Assembly (NCBI RefSeq): GCF_049647105.1
Contig: NZ_JBARWZ010000036.1
Location: 1 to 64,000, forward strand
From: Actinophytocola sp049647105
GTDB lineage: Bacteria; Actinomycetota; Actinomycetes; Mycobacteriales; Pseudonocardiaceae
Direction: 5' to 3'
DNA length: 64,000 bases
In this document: one piece after another, positions 57,057 to 64,000 of the stretch
Layout: each line of letters opens with the position of its first letter
Numbering within the stretch: the stretch's first letter is position 1
Program-made: the position numbers and the translations under genes
Notes under the pieces: model-generated
Seen by the model: only the letters and a program-made list of their open reading frames with translations
Told to the model about the DNA's origin: nothing
The model's database searches: none

Positions 57057-58111
57057 CGGCGACGATGGCACCCGCCGAGCCCCGGCGGCCCTGGTCGAAA
57101 CGGCATCCCGCGCTCCGGTACGCACTCGTCCGCGTCGCGATCGTGCCGATCTCCCTGTTCGTGCTCGGCAGCGTCTCGTTCGTGCTGGTCTTCTTCATCC
57201 CCGGCAACCCGGCGGTCACCATCCTCGGCGACTTCGCCACCCCGGAACAGATCGAGCGGGTCAACGCCCAGCTCGGTCTCGACCAGCCGCTGTGGGACCG
57301 CTACCTGTCCTACTGGGGCCACCTGCTGCAGGGCGACCTCGGCACCTCGTTCTTCACGAACGAACCGGTGCTGTCCGACATCGGCAAGTTCCTGCCCAAC
57401 ACCGTCGAACTGGTCGTGCTGGCGCTGTTGGTCGCGGTCGGGCTCGGCCTGCTGATCGGCGTCACCGGCGCGTACTTCGCGCACCGCTGGCCGGACCGGT
57501 TCCTGAGCGGCGTCACCTCGGCACTGCAGTCGGTGCCGGACTTCTTCCTCGCACTCGTCGGCATCTACGTGTTCTTCTTCCTGCTCGGCTGGGCACCGGC
57601 ACCGATCGGACGGCTGTCGATCGACGCGGGCACCGACCACCCGCCGTTCCTGATCTTCGGCAGCCTGTTCCGCGGCGACCTCACGACCTTCGGTTCCGCG
57701 ATGGCGCACGCCGCGCTGCCCGTGCTCGCGCTCGGGCTCGTCTACTCCGCCTACTTCGCGAAGACCGCGCGCGGCAGCATGGGTGCCGCGCTCACCACCC
57801 CGCAGGTCGAGTTCGCGCGGGCGTGCGGGCTGCGGGAGCGCACCGTCGTGCGGTACGCGTTCCTCGCCTCGCGCACCACGGTCATCACCTACGTCGCCAT
57901 CCTGTTCGGCTCGCTGCTTGGCGGCGCGGCCATCGTGGAGCGGGTGTTCAACTGGCGGGGCATGGGCCAGTGGGCGCTCGAAGGCGTGCTCAAGGTCGAC
58001 GTGCCGGTCATCCAGGGCTTCGTGATCACCGCGGGCCTGATGACCCTGACCCTGTTCCTGCTGCTGGACCTGCTGGTACTGGCCCTGGACCCGAGGGTGA
58101 GCTATGAGTGA
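57053..58111 (+). CDS. Peptide-type ABC transporter permease (DppB-like)
   Basis: A 352-residue permease with six predicted membrane segments, the family start VLVFFIPGNPAV with QLGLDQP, and the cytoplasmic EAA-type loop FARACGLRERTVVRYAF. GTG start at 57053 overlaps the SDR stop (GTGA). The open frame upstream lies over the SDR gene and is not membrane-like. It forms the channel with the DppC-like protein. Confidence 0.92.
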   Translation: MTATMAPAEPRRPWSKRHPALRYALVRVAIVPISLFVLGSVSFVLVFFIPGNPAVTILGDFATPEQIERVNAQLGLDQPLWDRYLSYWGHLLQGDLGTSFFTNEPVLSDIGKFLPNTVELVVLALLVAVGLGLLIGVTGAYFAHRWPDRFLSGVTSALQSVPDFFLALVGIYVFFFLLGWAPAPIGRLSIDAGTDHPPFLIFGSLFRGDLTTFGSAMAHAALPVLALGLVYSAYFAKTARGSMGAALTTPQVEFARACGLRERTVVRYAFLASRTTVITYVAILFGSLLGGAAIVERVFNWRGMGQWALEGVLKVDVPVIQGFVITAGLMTLTLFLLLDLLVLALDPRVSYE

Positions 58112-58958
58112 GCCGACTCTGACAAGGCCAGGGCCCGGTGCGGTGACCCGGTGCTGGCTGTTCCTGCGTGCCAACCCTGGCATCACGTTCGGCGGCGGGA
58201 TACTGCTCCTGATGCTGCTGGCCGCGTTCTTCGCGCCACTGCCGTACGGGCCGACCACGCCGGACCCGACGAACGTGCTGCAGACCCCGTCCGGCGCGCA
58301 CATCTTCGGCACCGACGCCAACGGCTTCGACGTGTTCTCCCGGGTCGTCGCGGCCGGGCGGCGGGACCTGCCGCTCGCGCTGATCGGCACCCTCGCGTCC
58401 CTGGTGATCGGCCTGCTGGTCGGGCTGCCGCTCTCCACGAAGAGCCCGTGGAGCGAGCGGCTGATGCGTGCACTCGACGCGTTCCAGTCGTTCCCGCTGA
58501 TCGTGCTTTCGGTGACGATCGTGTCGCTGACCGGCAACAACATCCAGAACATCGTCTACGCCATCGTGATCATCAACGGGCCGCGCTTCATCCGGCTGAT
58601 CCGCGGCGAGGCACTGTCCATTCGCGACGGACGGTTCATCGAGGCCGCGGTCGCGACGGGCGCGCGGCCGAGGCGGATCGTGTTCCGCCACATCATGCCC
58701 AACGTCGTCCACGTGTGCCTGGTGCAGTGCTCGCTCACCGCCGCCAACGCGGTGATCGTCATCGCGGCGCTGAACTTCCTCGGCGTCGGCGTGTCCCCGC
58801 CCGACCCGACGTGGGGGTCGATGGTGCAGGTCGGTGCGCAGGGCATCTCGACCGGGCAGTGGTGGGTCGCGATGTGGCCCGGGGTGGCGATCTTCATCGC
58901 GATCGCGAGCCTGAACGTGCTCGCCAACGGGATCCAGCGCAGGGTGGAGGGGAGCTGA
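58104..58958 (+). CDS. Peptide-type ABC transporter permease (DppC-like)
   Basis: A 284-residue permease with a first membrane segment near residue 30, FGTDANGFDVFSRVVAAGR (the DppC signature), and an EAA loop EAAVATGARPRRIVFRHI. It ends with LNVLANGIQ. The ATG overlaps the DppB-like stop by 8 bases. It is the second channel subunit of the operon importer. Confidence 0.93.
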   Translation: MSEPTLTRPGPGAVTRCWLFLRANPGITFGGGILLLMLLAAFFAPLPYGPTTPDPTNVLQTPSGAHIFGTDANGFDVFSRVVAAGRRDLPLALIGTLASLVIGLLVGLPLSTKSPWSERLMRALDAFQSFPLIVLSVTIVSLTGNNIQNIVYAIVIINGPRFIRLIRGEALSIRDGRFIEAAVATGARPRRIVFRHIMPNVVHVCLVQCSLTAANAVIVIAALNFLGVGVSPPDPTWGSMVQVGAQGISTGQWWVAMWPGVAIFIAIASLNVLANGIQRRVEGS

Positions 58959-58959
58959 C

Positions 58960-59775
58960 ATGCTGAGCGTTTCCGGGCTCACGACCGAGTTCCGCACCCG
59001 CGTGAGCGGGGTGCGGGCCATCGAGGACATCTCCTTCGAGGTGCCGCAGGGCGTCGCGGTCGGGCTGGTCGGCGAGACCGGCTCCGGCAAGTCCGTGACG
59101 ATCAGGTCGATCCTCGGCCTCCTGCCCGCCAGCGGCCGGGTCGTCGCAGGCCGGGCCGACTTCGACGGGGTGGACCTGTGCACGGCGAGCCGCAAGCAGC
59201 TGCGCGGCATCCGCGGCAGGCGGATCGGTTTCGTCGCGCAGAACCCGTTCGGCTCGCTCAATCCGGTGCTGTCCATCGAGAAGCAGTTCGCCAACGTGAT
59301 CCGCGCGCACCGGAAGCTGAGCAGGGCCGACGTCCGCTCGCTGGCGATGGAGCGACTCGACTCGGTTCAGGTCCGAGGGCCGGAGCGGGTGCTGCGCGGG
59401 TACGCCCACGAGCTGTCCGGTGGCATGGCGCAACGGGTGGTGATCGCGCTCGCGATGCTGCACGATCCACCGCTCGTGATCGCCGACGAGCCGACCACGG
59501 CGCTGGACGTCACCGTGCAGCGCCAGATCCTCGACCTTATCGACGGGCAGGTCTCGGCAGGCAACCGGTCGCTGCTGCTCGTCACCCACGACCTCGGTGT
59601 GGTCGCCCAGTACTGCAGGCAGGTCGTCGTCATGAAGTCGGGACACGTGGTGGAGACCGGCGCGGTCGCCGACGTGTTCGGGGACCCTCAGCACGCCTAC
59701 ACCAGGCAGTTGCTGGCCGCGGTGCCGCCAGCGCCGTGGTCGATGGCCGCGAAGGCGGAGGTGACGGGCGCATGA
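58960..59775 (+). CDS. Peptide-type ABC transporter ATPase (DppD-like)
   Basis: A 271-residue ATPase. Walker A GETGSGKS, Q-loop FVAQNPFGSLNP, signature LSGGMAQR and Walker B LVIADEPTTALD are complete, with the H-loop in LLLVTHD. It is shorter than typical DppD (about 320) because the C-terminal oligopeptide-transport extension is nearly missing. It starts 1 base after the DppC-like stop behind GGAGGGGAG. Confidence 0.93.
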   Translation: MLSVSGLTTEFRTRVSGVRAIEDISFEVPQGVAVGLVGETGSGKSVTIRSILGLLPASGRVVAGRADFDGVDLCTASRKQLRGIRGRRIGFVAQNPFGSLNPVLSIEKQFANVIRAHRKLSRADVRSLAMERLDSVQVRGPERVLRGYAHELSGGMAQRVVIALAMLHDPPLVIADEPTTALDVTVQRQILDLIDGQVSAGNRSLLLVTHDLGVVAQYCRQVVVMKSGHVVETGAVADVFGDPQHAYTRQLLAAVPPAPWSMAAKAEVTGA

Positions 59776-60770
59776 GCGAGTCATCTTCCCGGCAGCTGAT
59801 GGAACTGACCGACATCCGGCATGTCTTCCGCCGCGGCGGCAAGGAGGTGCACGCGATCAACGGGGTCTCGCTGTCGGTCGGTGCCGGCGAGACGGTCGCG
59901 GTGATCGGCGAGAGCGGGTCAGGCAAGTCGACGCTCGGCCGGGTCGCGCTCGGGCTGATCACCCCGTCGGCGGGCTCGGTGACCTTCGACGGGACCACGC
60001 TCGGCGGGCTGTCGAAGACGGAGCTGCGCGGGATGCGCTCCCGCATGCAGGTGGTGTTCCAGGAACCGTACGAGTCGCTGAACCCGCGCATCAGGGTCGG
60101 CGACATCGTCGAGGAGCCGTTGATCATCCACCGAGGCGAGCTGTCCAGGTCGCAGCGCCGCGCGAAGGTCACGGCGATGCTCGAACGGGTCGGCCTCGCG
60201 CCGGAGCACGCCGAGCGCTACCCGCGCAACCTGTCCGGCGGACAGCAGCAGCGGATCGGGATCGCGCGGGCCATCATCACCGAGCCGGAGCTGGTGGTGC
60301 TGGACGAGCCGACGTCCTCGCTGGACGTCTCGGTGCGGGCCCGCGTGCTCGACCTGCTGCGGGACCTGCAGCGGGAACAGGGCATCTCCTACATCTTCAT
60401 CTCCCACGACCTCGCCACCGTCGGGCTGATCAGCGACCGCGTCGCGGTGATGTACCTCGGGCAGATCGTCGAGCAGGGGCCGACCGAGGAGGTGCTCGGC
60501 AACCCGAAACACCCGTACACCAAGGCGTTGCTGTCGGCGACGCTCTCCACGGTGGTGGGGGAGAAGCGCGAGCACGTGCCGTTGCGCGGCGAGATCCCCA
60601 ACCCGTCGTCGGCCCCGGTCGCCTGTGTCCTCAGTGGACGCTGCCCGATCGAGATCGAGGAGTGCTCCTCGGGACCGGTCGCGCCGCGCCGGATCGCGGA
60701 GCGGCACGACGTGGCCTGCCTGCGTGCGGAGCGGGTCGACAGCCTGCTCGCCGTCGGGGAACCGGAGTGA
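59772..60770 (+). CDS. Peptide-type ABC transporter ATPase (DppF-like)
   Basis: A 332-residue ATPase with Walker A GESGSGKS, Q-loop VVFQEPYESLNP, signature LSGGQQQR, Walker B LVVLDEPTSSLD and H-loop FISHD. The C-terminal oligopeptide-transport region carries cysteines (CVLSGRCPIEIEEC), as in related proteins that bind a cluster. ATG 59772 overlaps the preceding stop; the longer open frame upstream lies over the DppD-like gene. It completes the five-gene importer. Confidence 0.94.
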   Translation: MSESSSRQLMELTDIRHVFRRGGKEVHAINGVSLSVGAGETVAVIGESGSGKSTLGRVALGLITPSAGSVTFDGTTLGGLSKTELRGMRSRMQVVFQEPYESLNPRIRVGDIVEEPLIIHRGELSRSQRRAKVTAMLERVGLAPEHAERYPRNLSGGQQQRIGIARAIITEPELVVLDEPTSSLDVSVRARVLDLLRDLQREQGISYIFISHDLATVGLISDRVAVMYLGQIVEQGPTEEVLGNPKHPYTKALLSATLSTVVGEKREHVPLRGEIPNPSSAPVACVLSGRCPIEIEECSSGPVAPRRIAERHDVACLRAERVDSLLAVGEPE

Positions 60771-61579
60771 AGGCCGGCTATCTGCGTGCCCCGTGGGGCC
60801 TGGTGCACTACCGGGCGGCCGAGGAACAGGTCCATGACGATCGGCCGTTGCTGGTGATGCTGCACCAGAGCCCGCTGTCGTCGCGCCGGTACCGCAAGGT
60901 GCTCGGCGAGCTCGCCAGGTTCTGCGTGCCCGTCGCCGTGGACACCCCGGGATACGGGTGTTCCGAGGTGGGCTCCGGCGTCGGCAGGGACGAGTGGACC
61001 GTCGACCGGTACGCCGACCTGGCGTGGTTCGTCGCCGACGCGTTCGGCGCCGAACGGCCATGGCTGTTCGGCAGGGCCACCGGCGCGGTGTTCGCACTGC
61101 ACGCCGCCGCCCGGCGCCCGGGTCGGGCGGCGGGTGTGGTCCTGCACGGTGTGCCGGTCTACACCGAGGAGGAGAAGGCGGCCAGGCTCGCCGACTTCGC
61201 GCCGCCGTACACGCCGACACCGGACGGGGCCCACCTGGACTGGATCTGGCGGCGGGTCACCGGCGAGTACCCGTGGGCCGGGCCGGAGCTGGTCACCGAC
61301 CTGGTGCGGGACTACCTGCACGCCGGCCCCGACTTCGCGTCGTCCTACCGGGCGATCTGGCGCCACGACCTGCACGCGTCCGCACGGCGGGCAGGCAAGG
61401 TGGACCTGTTGCTCGCCGGCTCGGCCGACCGGATCGGCTACATGCACGAACGGGCGGTCACCGCGATCGAGCACCGGGAGGCCCGGGTGCTGCCGGGTGC
61501 CACCGACTTCGTGGCCGAACAGGACCCGGCCGCGTTCTGCCGCGCACTCGCGGCCGTCATCGAGACCAAGGGGGCATGA
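60767..61579 (+). CDS. Alpha/beta-hydrolase fold protein lacking the nucleophile serine
   Basis: A 270-residue alpha/beta-hydrolase. The oxyanion strand LLVMLHQSPLSSRRY, the VDTPGYGCS turn and the fold order are clear. At the nucleophile elbow, however, the sequence is G-R-A-T-G (Ala104) instead of G-x-S-x-G. The late acidic residue and a final His are not obvious either. Serine hydrolysis is therefore unlikely; related operon-borne proteins with a non-Ser elbow exist and may act as lyases or binding proteins. GTG start overlaps the ATPase stop. Confidence 0.82.
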   Translation: MKAGYLRAPWGLVHYRAAEEQVHDDRPLLVMLHQSPLSSRRYRKVLGELARFCVPVAVDTPGYGCSEVGSGVGRDEWTVDRYADLAWFVADAFGAERPWLFGRATGAVFALHAAARRPGRAAGVVLHGVPVYTEEEKAARLADFAPPYTPTPDGAHLDWIWRRVTGEYPWAGPELVTDLVRDYLHAGPDFASSYRAIWRHDLHASARRAGKVDLLLAGSADRIGYMHERAVTAIEHREARVLPGATDFVAEQDPAAFCRALAAVIETKGA

Positions 61580-61583
61580 GCAC

Positions 61584-61700
61584 GTGAGTGACGGACCGCT
61601 GTCCGCGCACCGGGTACCGCTGGTGGAACGGGGTATCCATCTCGTCGAGACGCTGGACCTCGAGGAACTGGCCGTGGTCCAAGGGGAGGTGCACCAGTGA
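61584..61700 (+). pseudogene. 38-residue cyclase-like C-terminal remnant
   Basis: A GTG at 61584 opens 38 codons ending at the overlap with the MmgE/PrpD start. The residues RGIHLVETLDLEELA match the region near the C-terminus of kynurenine-formamidase-like cyclases (typically RGIHIVENLDLEELA), but the N-terminal metal-binding domain is missing. It lies 4 bases after the hydrolase stop. It could be a remnant of a deleted cyclase gene or a small conserved protein. It preserves the coupled reading of the operon. Confidence 0.5.
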
Positions 61701-63136
61701 CCGAGCAGACGACCGAACCGACGCTGAGCAGGCGACTCGCGTGCTTCGCCGACACCGTCCGGCGCACGACGCTGCCCGAGGAGGTCGCATCGAGTGTGCG
61801 CGACCGGATCCTCGACGTGCTCGGCCTGTGCGTCGCGGCGCGACGGCTCGACACGAGCGCCGCCGCACTCGCGTACGTGCGTGAGCAGGGCGGCGCCGGG
61901 CAGGCACACGTGATCGGCGACGCGACGCTCGTGCCAGCGGCGCTCGCCGCGCTCGCCAACGGGGTGCTGGCGCACTCGCTGGACTACGACGACACGCACC
62001 TGCCGTCGGTGCTGCACCCCAGTGCGTCGGTCGTGCCCGCCGCGCTGGCCGCTGCCGAGGCGGCGGGCGCGGACGGGGACGCGGTGCTCGCCGCGGTCGC
62101 CGCCGGGCTCGAGGTGTGCGTCCGCCTCGGCATGGCGGGCTACGACCGGGACGCGAAGAACTCGACGTACTTCGAGCACGGCCAGCACGCCACGTCGATC
62201 TGCGGCGCCATCGGCGGCGCGGTCGCGGCGGCGATGCTGCTGGGCCTTGACGAGGACGGCATCGCCAACACCATCGGGGTGTCCGCGTCGATGGCCGCGG
62301 GCGTGATCGAGGCCAACCGCACCGGCGGCACGGTGAAACGGCTGCACTGCGGGTGGGCGGCGCACGCCGCGGTGAGTGCGGCACAGCTGGTGCGGCACGG
62401 CTTCACCGGCCCGCCGACCGTCCTGGAAGGCCGGTTCGGGTTCTTCGAGGCGTTCCTGCGCGGCGAGTTCGACCCGGCCGAGATCACCGACGGGCTTGGT
62501 GAACGCTGGACCGTGCCGGGCATCTTCTTCAAGCCCTACCCGGCGAACCACTTCACCCACACCATCGTCGACGCGGGTCGCGCGCTGCGCGAGCAGGGCG
62601 TCGACCCGGCGGAGATCGAGTCGCTGACCATCGGGGTGCCCGCCGCCGTGGTGCGCACGGTCGGCGAGCCGATCGCACGCAAGCGCACCCCGGCCACCAC
62701 CTACGAGGCGCAGTTCAGTGGCCCGTACGCCGCGGTCGTCGGGCTGCTCGGCGGCGCGGGCCTCGGTGCGTCCTACGCGGACTACGCCGAGGCGCTGCTC
62801 GGCGAACCCGCTCGCGTCCGGCTGATGGCGTGCACCGACGTGGTCGCCGACGACGAGTGCTCGGCGATCTTCCCGTACCAGTTCCCCGCCGTGCTCCTGG
62901 CGCGAACCCGCGACGGTCGCGAGTGGACGGCCAAGGTGCTCGTCAACCGCGGCGGCCCCGACCACCCGCTCACCATCGACGAGCTGCGTGCGAAGTTCCG
63001 CGACAACGTGGCCGGTGTGCTGACCGACGACGCGGCGGGTGCCGTCGAGAAGTGCGTCGCCGGACTGGGGAACGGCACGCGCCCCGACGAACTGCTCGCG
63101 CTCGCCCACGAACAGAAGGAACAAGGGGATGTCTGA
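61697..63136 (+). CDS. MmgE/PrpD family protein
   Basis: A 479-residue MmgE/PrpD protein. Family blocks: HSLDYDDTHLPSVLHPSASV, the helical ATSICGAIGG region, GGTVKRLHCGWAAHAAV and KPYPANHFTH. Members include 2-methylcitrate dehydratase, cis-aconitate decarboxylase and iminodisuccinate epimerase, all acting on polycarboxylates. The exact reaction cannot be read here. GTG 61697 overlaps the preceding stop, and the gene overlaps the amidohydrolase start by 8 bases. Confidence 0.9.
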   Translation: MTEQTTEPTLSRRLACFADTVRRTTLPEEVASSVRDRILDVLGLCVAARRLDTSAAALAYVREQGGAGQAHVIGDATLVPAALAALANGVLAHSLDYDDTHLPSVLHPSASVVPAALAAAEAAGADGDAVLAAVAAGLEVCVRLGMAGYDRDAKNSTYFEHGQHATSICGAIGGAVAAAMLLGLDEDGIANTIGVSASMAAGVIEANRTGGTVKRLHCGWAAHAAVSAAQLVRHGFTGPPTVLEGRFGFFEAFLRGEFDPAEITDGLGERWTVPGIFFKPYPANHFTHTIVDAGRALREQGVDPAEIESLTIGVPAAVVRTVGEPIARKRTPATTYEAQFSGPYAAVVGLLGGAGLGASYADYAEALLGEPARVRLMACTDVVADDECSAIFPYQFPAVLLARTRDGREWTAKVLVNRGGPDHPLTIDELRAKFRDNVAGVLTDDAAGAVEKCVAGLGNGTRPDELLALAHEQKEQGDV

Positions 63137-64000
63137 GTACGACCTGGTACTGCACAACATCGAGCTGGTCCGGCCGGGCGCCGACGCACCGGAGCGCACC
63201 GCGATCGCGGTACGCGACGGGAGGATCGCCGGTGTCGGTCCCGAGCTGGCCGGCGCGGCCGCGACCGAGGTCGTCGACGGCGGCGGGAAGCTCGCGTTCC
63301 CCGGCGTCGTCGACGCACACCAGCACTGGGGCATCTACAACGAGCTGGGTGCCGACACCGAGTCGGAGAGCAGGGCGTGCGCGCAGGGCGGGGTCACCAC
63401 CGCCCTGACCTACATGCGGACGGGGCAGTACTACCTGAACAAGGGCGGCGAGTACGGCACGTTCTTCCCCGAGGTGCTCGCCACCAGCGAGGGCCGGTCC
63501 CATGTGGACTACGGGTTCCATCTCGCGCCGATGATGAGCAGGCACATCGAGGAGATCCCCGAGCTGGTCGAGAAGTTCGGCGTGCCGTCGTTCAAGGTGT
63601 TCATGTTCTACGGCTCCCACGGCCTGCACGGCCGGTCCAGCGACCAGAGCAAGTTCCTCATGATCCCCGATGGCGAGCGGTACGACTACGCGCACTTCGA
63701 GTTCGTGATGCGCGGCATCCAGGCCGCGCGTGAGGCCTTCCCCGACCGCGCCGACGAGATCTCCCTTTCGCTGCACTGCGAGACCGCCGAGATCATGACC
63801 GCGTACACGAAGATCGTGGAGCGCGACGGGAAGCTGACCGGCCTCGAGGCGTACTCGGCGTCCCGCCCAGCGCACTCGGAGGGCCTCGCGATCTCGATCG
63901 CGTCGTACCTGGCGCACGAGACCGGGCTCGCGAACATCAACCTGCTGCACCTGAGCTCCCGCAAGGCGGTCGACGCCGCGCTGCGGATGGCGGAGGCGTT
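63129..64000 (+). CDS. Hydantoinase/dihydropyrimidinase-like amidohydrolase, 5' part
   Basis: The first 290 residues of a cyclic amidohydrolase, cut by the window end. The metal site begins with the HxH of VVDAHQHWG, the bridging lysine is in SFKVFMFYGSHG, further ligands lie in LSLHCETAE, and HLSS follows. This order fits hydantoinase, dihydropyrimidinase and allantoinase, which open cyclic imides or ureides. ATG 63129 overlaps the MmgE/PrpD stop. It suggests that the imported compound, or an intermediate, is a cyclic amide. Confidence 0.9.
   Translation, partial: MSEYDLVLHNIELVRPGADAPERTAIAVRDGRIAGVGPELAGAAATEVVDGGGKLAFPGVVDAHQHWGIYNELGADTESESRACAQGGVTTALTYMRTGQYYLNKGGEYGTFFPEVLATSEGRSHVDYGFHLAPMMSRHIEEIPELVEKFGVPSFKVFMFYGSHGLHGRSSDQSKFLMIPDGERYDYAHFEFVMRGIQAAREAFPDRADEISLSLHCETAEIMTAYTKIVERDGKLTGLEAYSASRPAHSEGLAISIASYLAHETGLANINLLHLSSRKAVDAALRMAEA

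Overview
This 64 kb window is chromosomal DNA of a high-GC actinomycete. The base composition, the common GTG and TTG starts, genes overlapping by 4 bases (ATGA, GTGA) and the families present (MbtH-NRPS, SnoaL-like, roadblock/LC7, mycobacteriocin-type secondary metabolism neighbours, FCD-GntR) fit the Pseudonocardiaceae or a close relative. The genus cannot be fixed from the sequence. No rRNA, tRNA, CRISPR array, transposase or integrase was seen.

Region 1 (about 0.1-33.4 kb, all minus strand) is a nonribosomal peptide gene cluster. In transcription order it holds two roadblock/LC7 proteins, the two subunits of a coenzyme B12-dependent glutamate (methylaspartate) mutase, an asparagine synthetase of the tRNA-synthetase-like type, an FMN protein resembling the core of glutamate synthase, an MFS exporter and an amidase. 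A strong intrinsic terminator follows. Then come MbtH, NRPS 1 (A-T plus four C-A-T modules), NRPS 2 (three C-A-T modules plus thioesterase), a SnoaL-like protein and a branched-chain aminotransferase (IlvE). The eight modules are complete and none has an epimerisation domain. Pocket residues read by eye suggest five hydrophobic residues, then an Asx-like residue with a Lys in the pocket, then Leu, then Ser. The precursor genes point to 3-methylaspartate, possibly amidated to 3-methylasparagine, as the unusual building block. I do not recognise the product.

Region 2 (33.6-38.8 kb) is a mixed stretch: a putative beta-pore-forming protein, a low-information gap, a hypothetical fragment, an asparaginase overlapping a PPC/DUF296 gene, and a TetR-P450 pair.

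Region 3 (39.0-47.6 kb) is carbohydrate use. It has a Tat-exported GH127 beta-L-arabinofuranosidase-like enzyme with two ricin-type lectin domains behind LacI-like operators, a sugar ABC transporter whose two permeases are fused in one polypeptide, its binding lipoprotein, the remnant of a Gfo/Idh/MocA dehydrogenase, an FCD-GntR regulator, and a divergent sugar-acid dehydratase of the enolase superfamily.

Region 4 (47.9 kb to the end) is a catabolic locus. An IclR regulator and an Old-Yellow-Enzyme/dienoyl-CoA-reductase-type flavoprotein lie on the minus strand. A tightly coupled plus-strand operon runs divergently: peptide-type ABC importer, a second flavoprotein of the same family, carboxymuconolactone-decarboxylase-like, DUF2848, maleate-isomerase/Asp-Glu-racemase-like, SDR, alpha/beta hydrolase without its nucleophile, a tiny cyclase-like remnant, MmgE/PrpD and a hydantoinase-like amidohydrolase cut by the window end. 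Together they look like uptake and stepwise breakdown of a small, probably N-containing or N-methylated cyclic compound.
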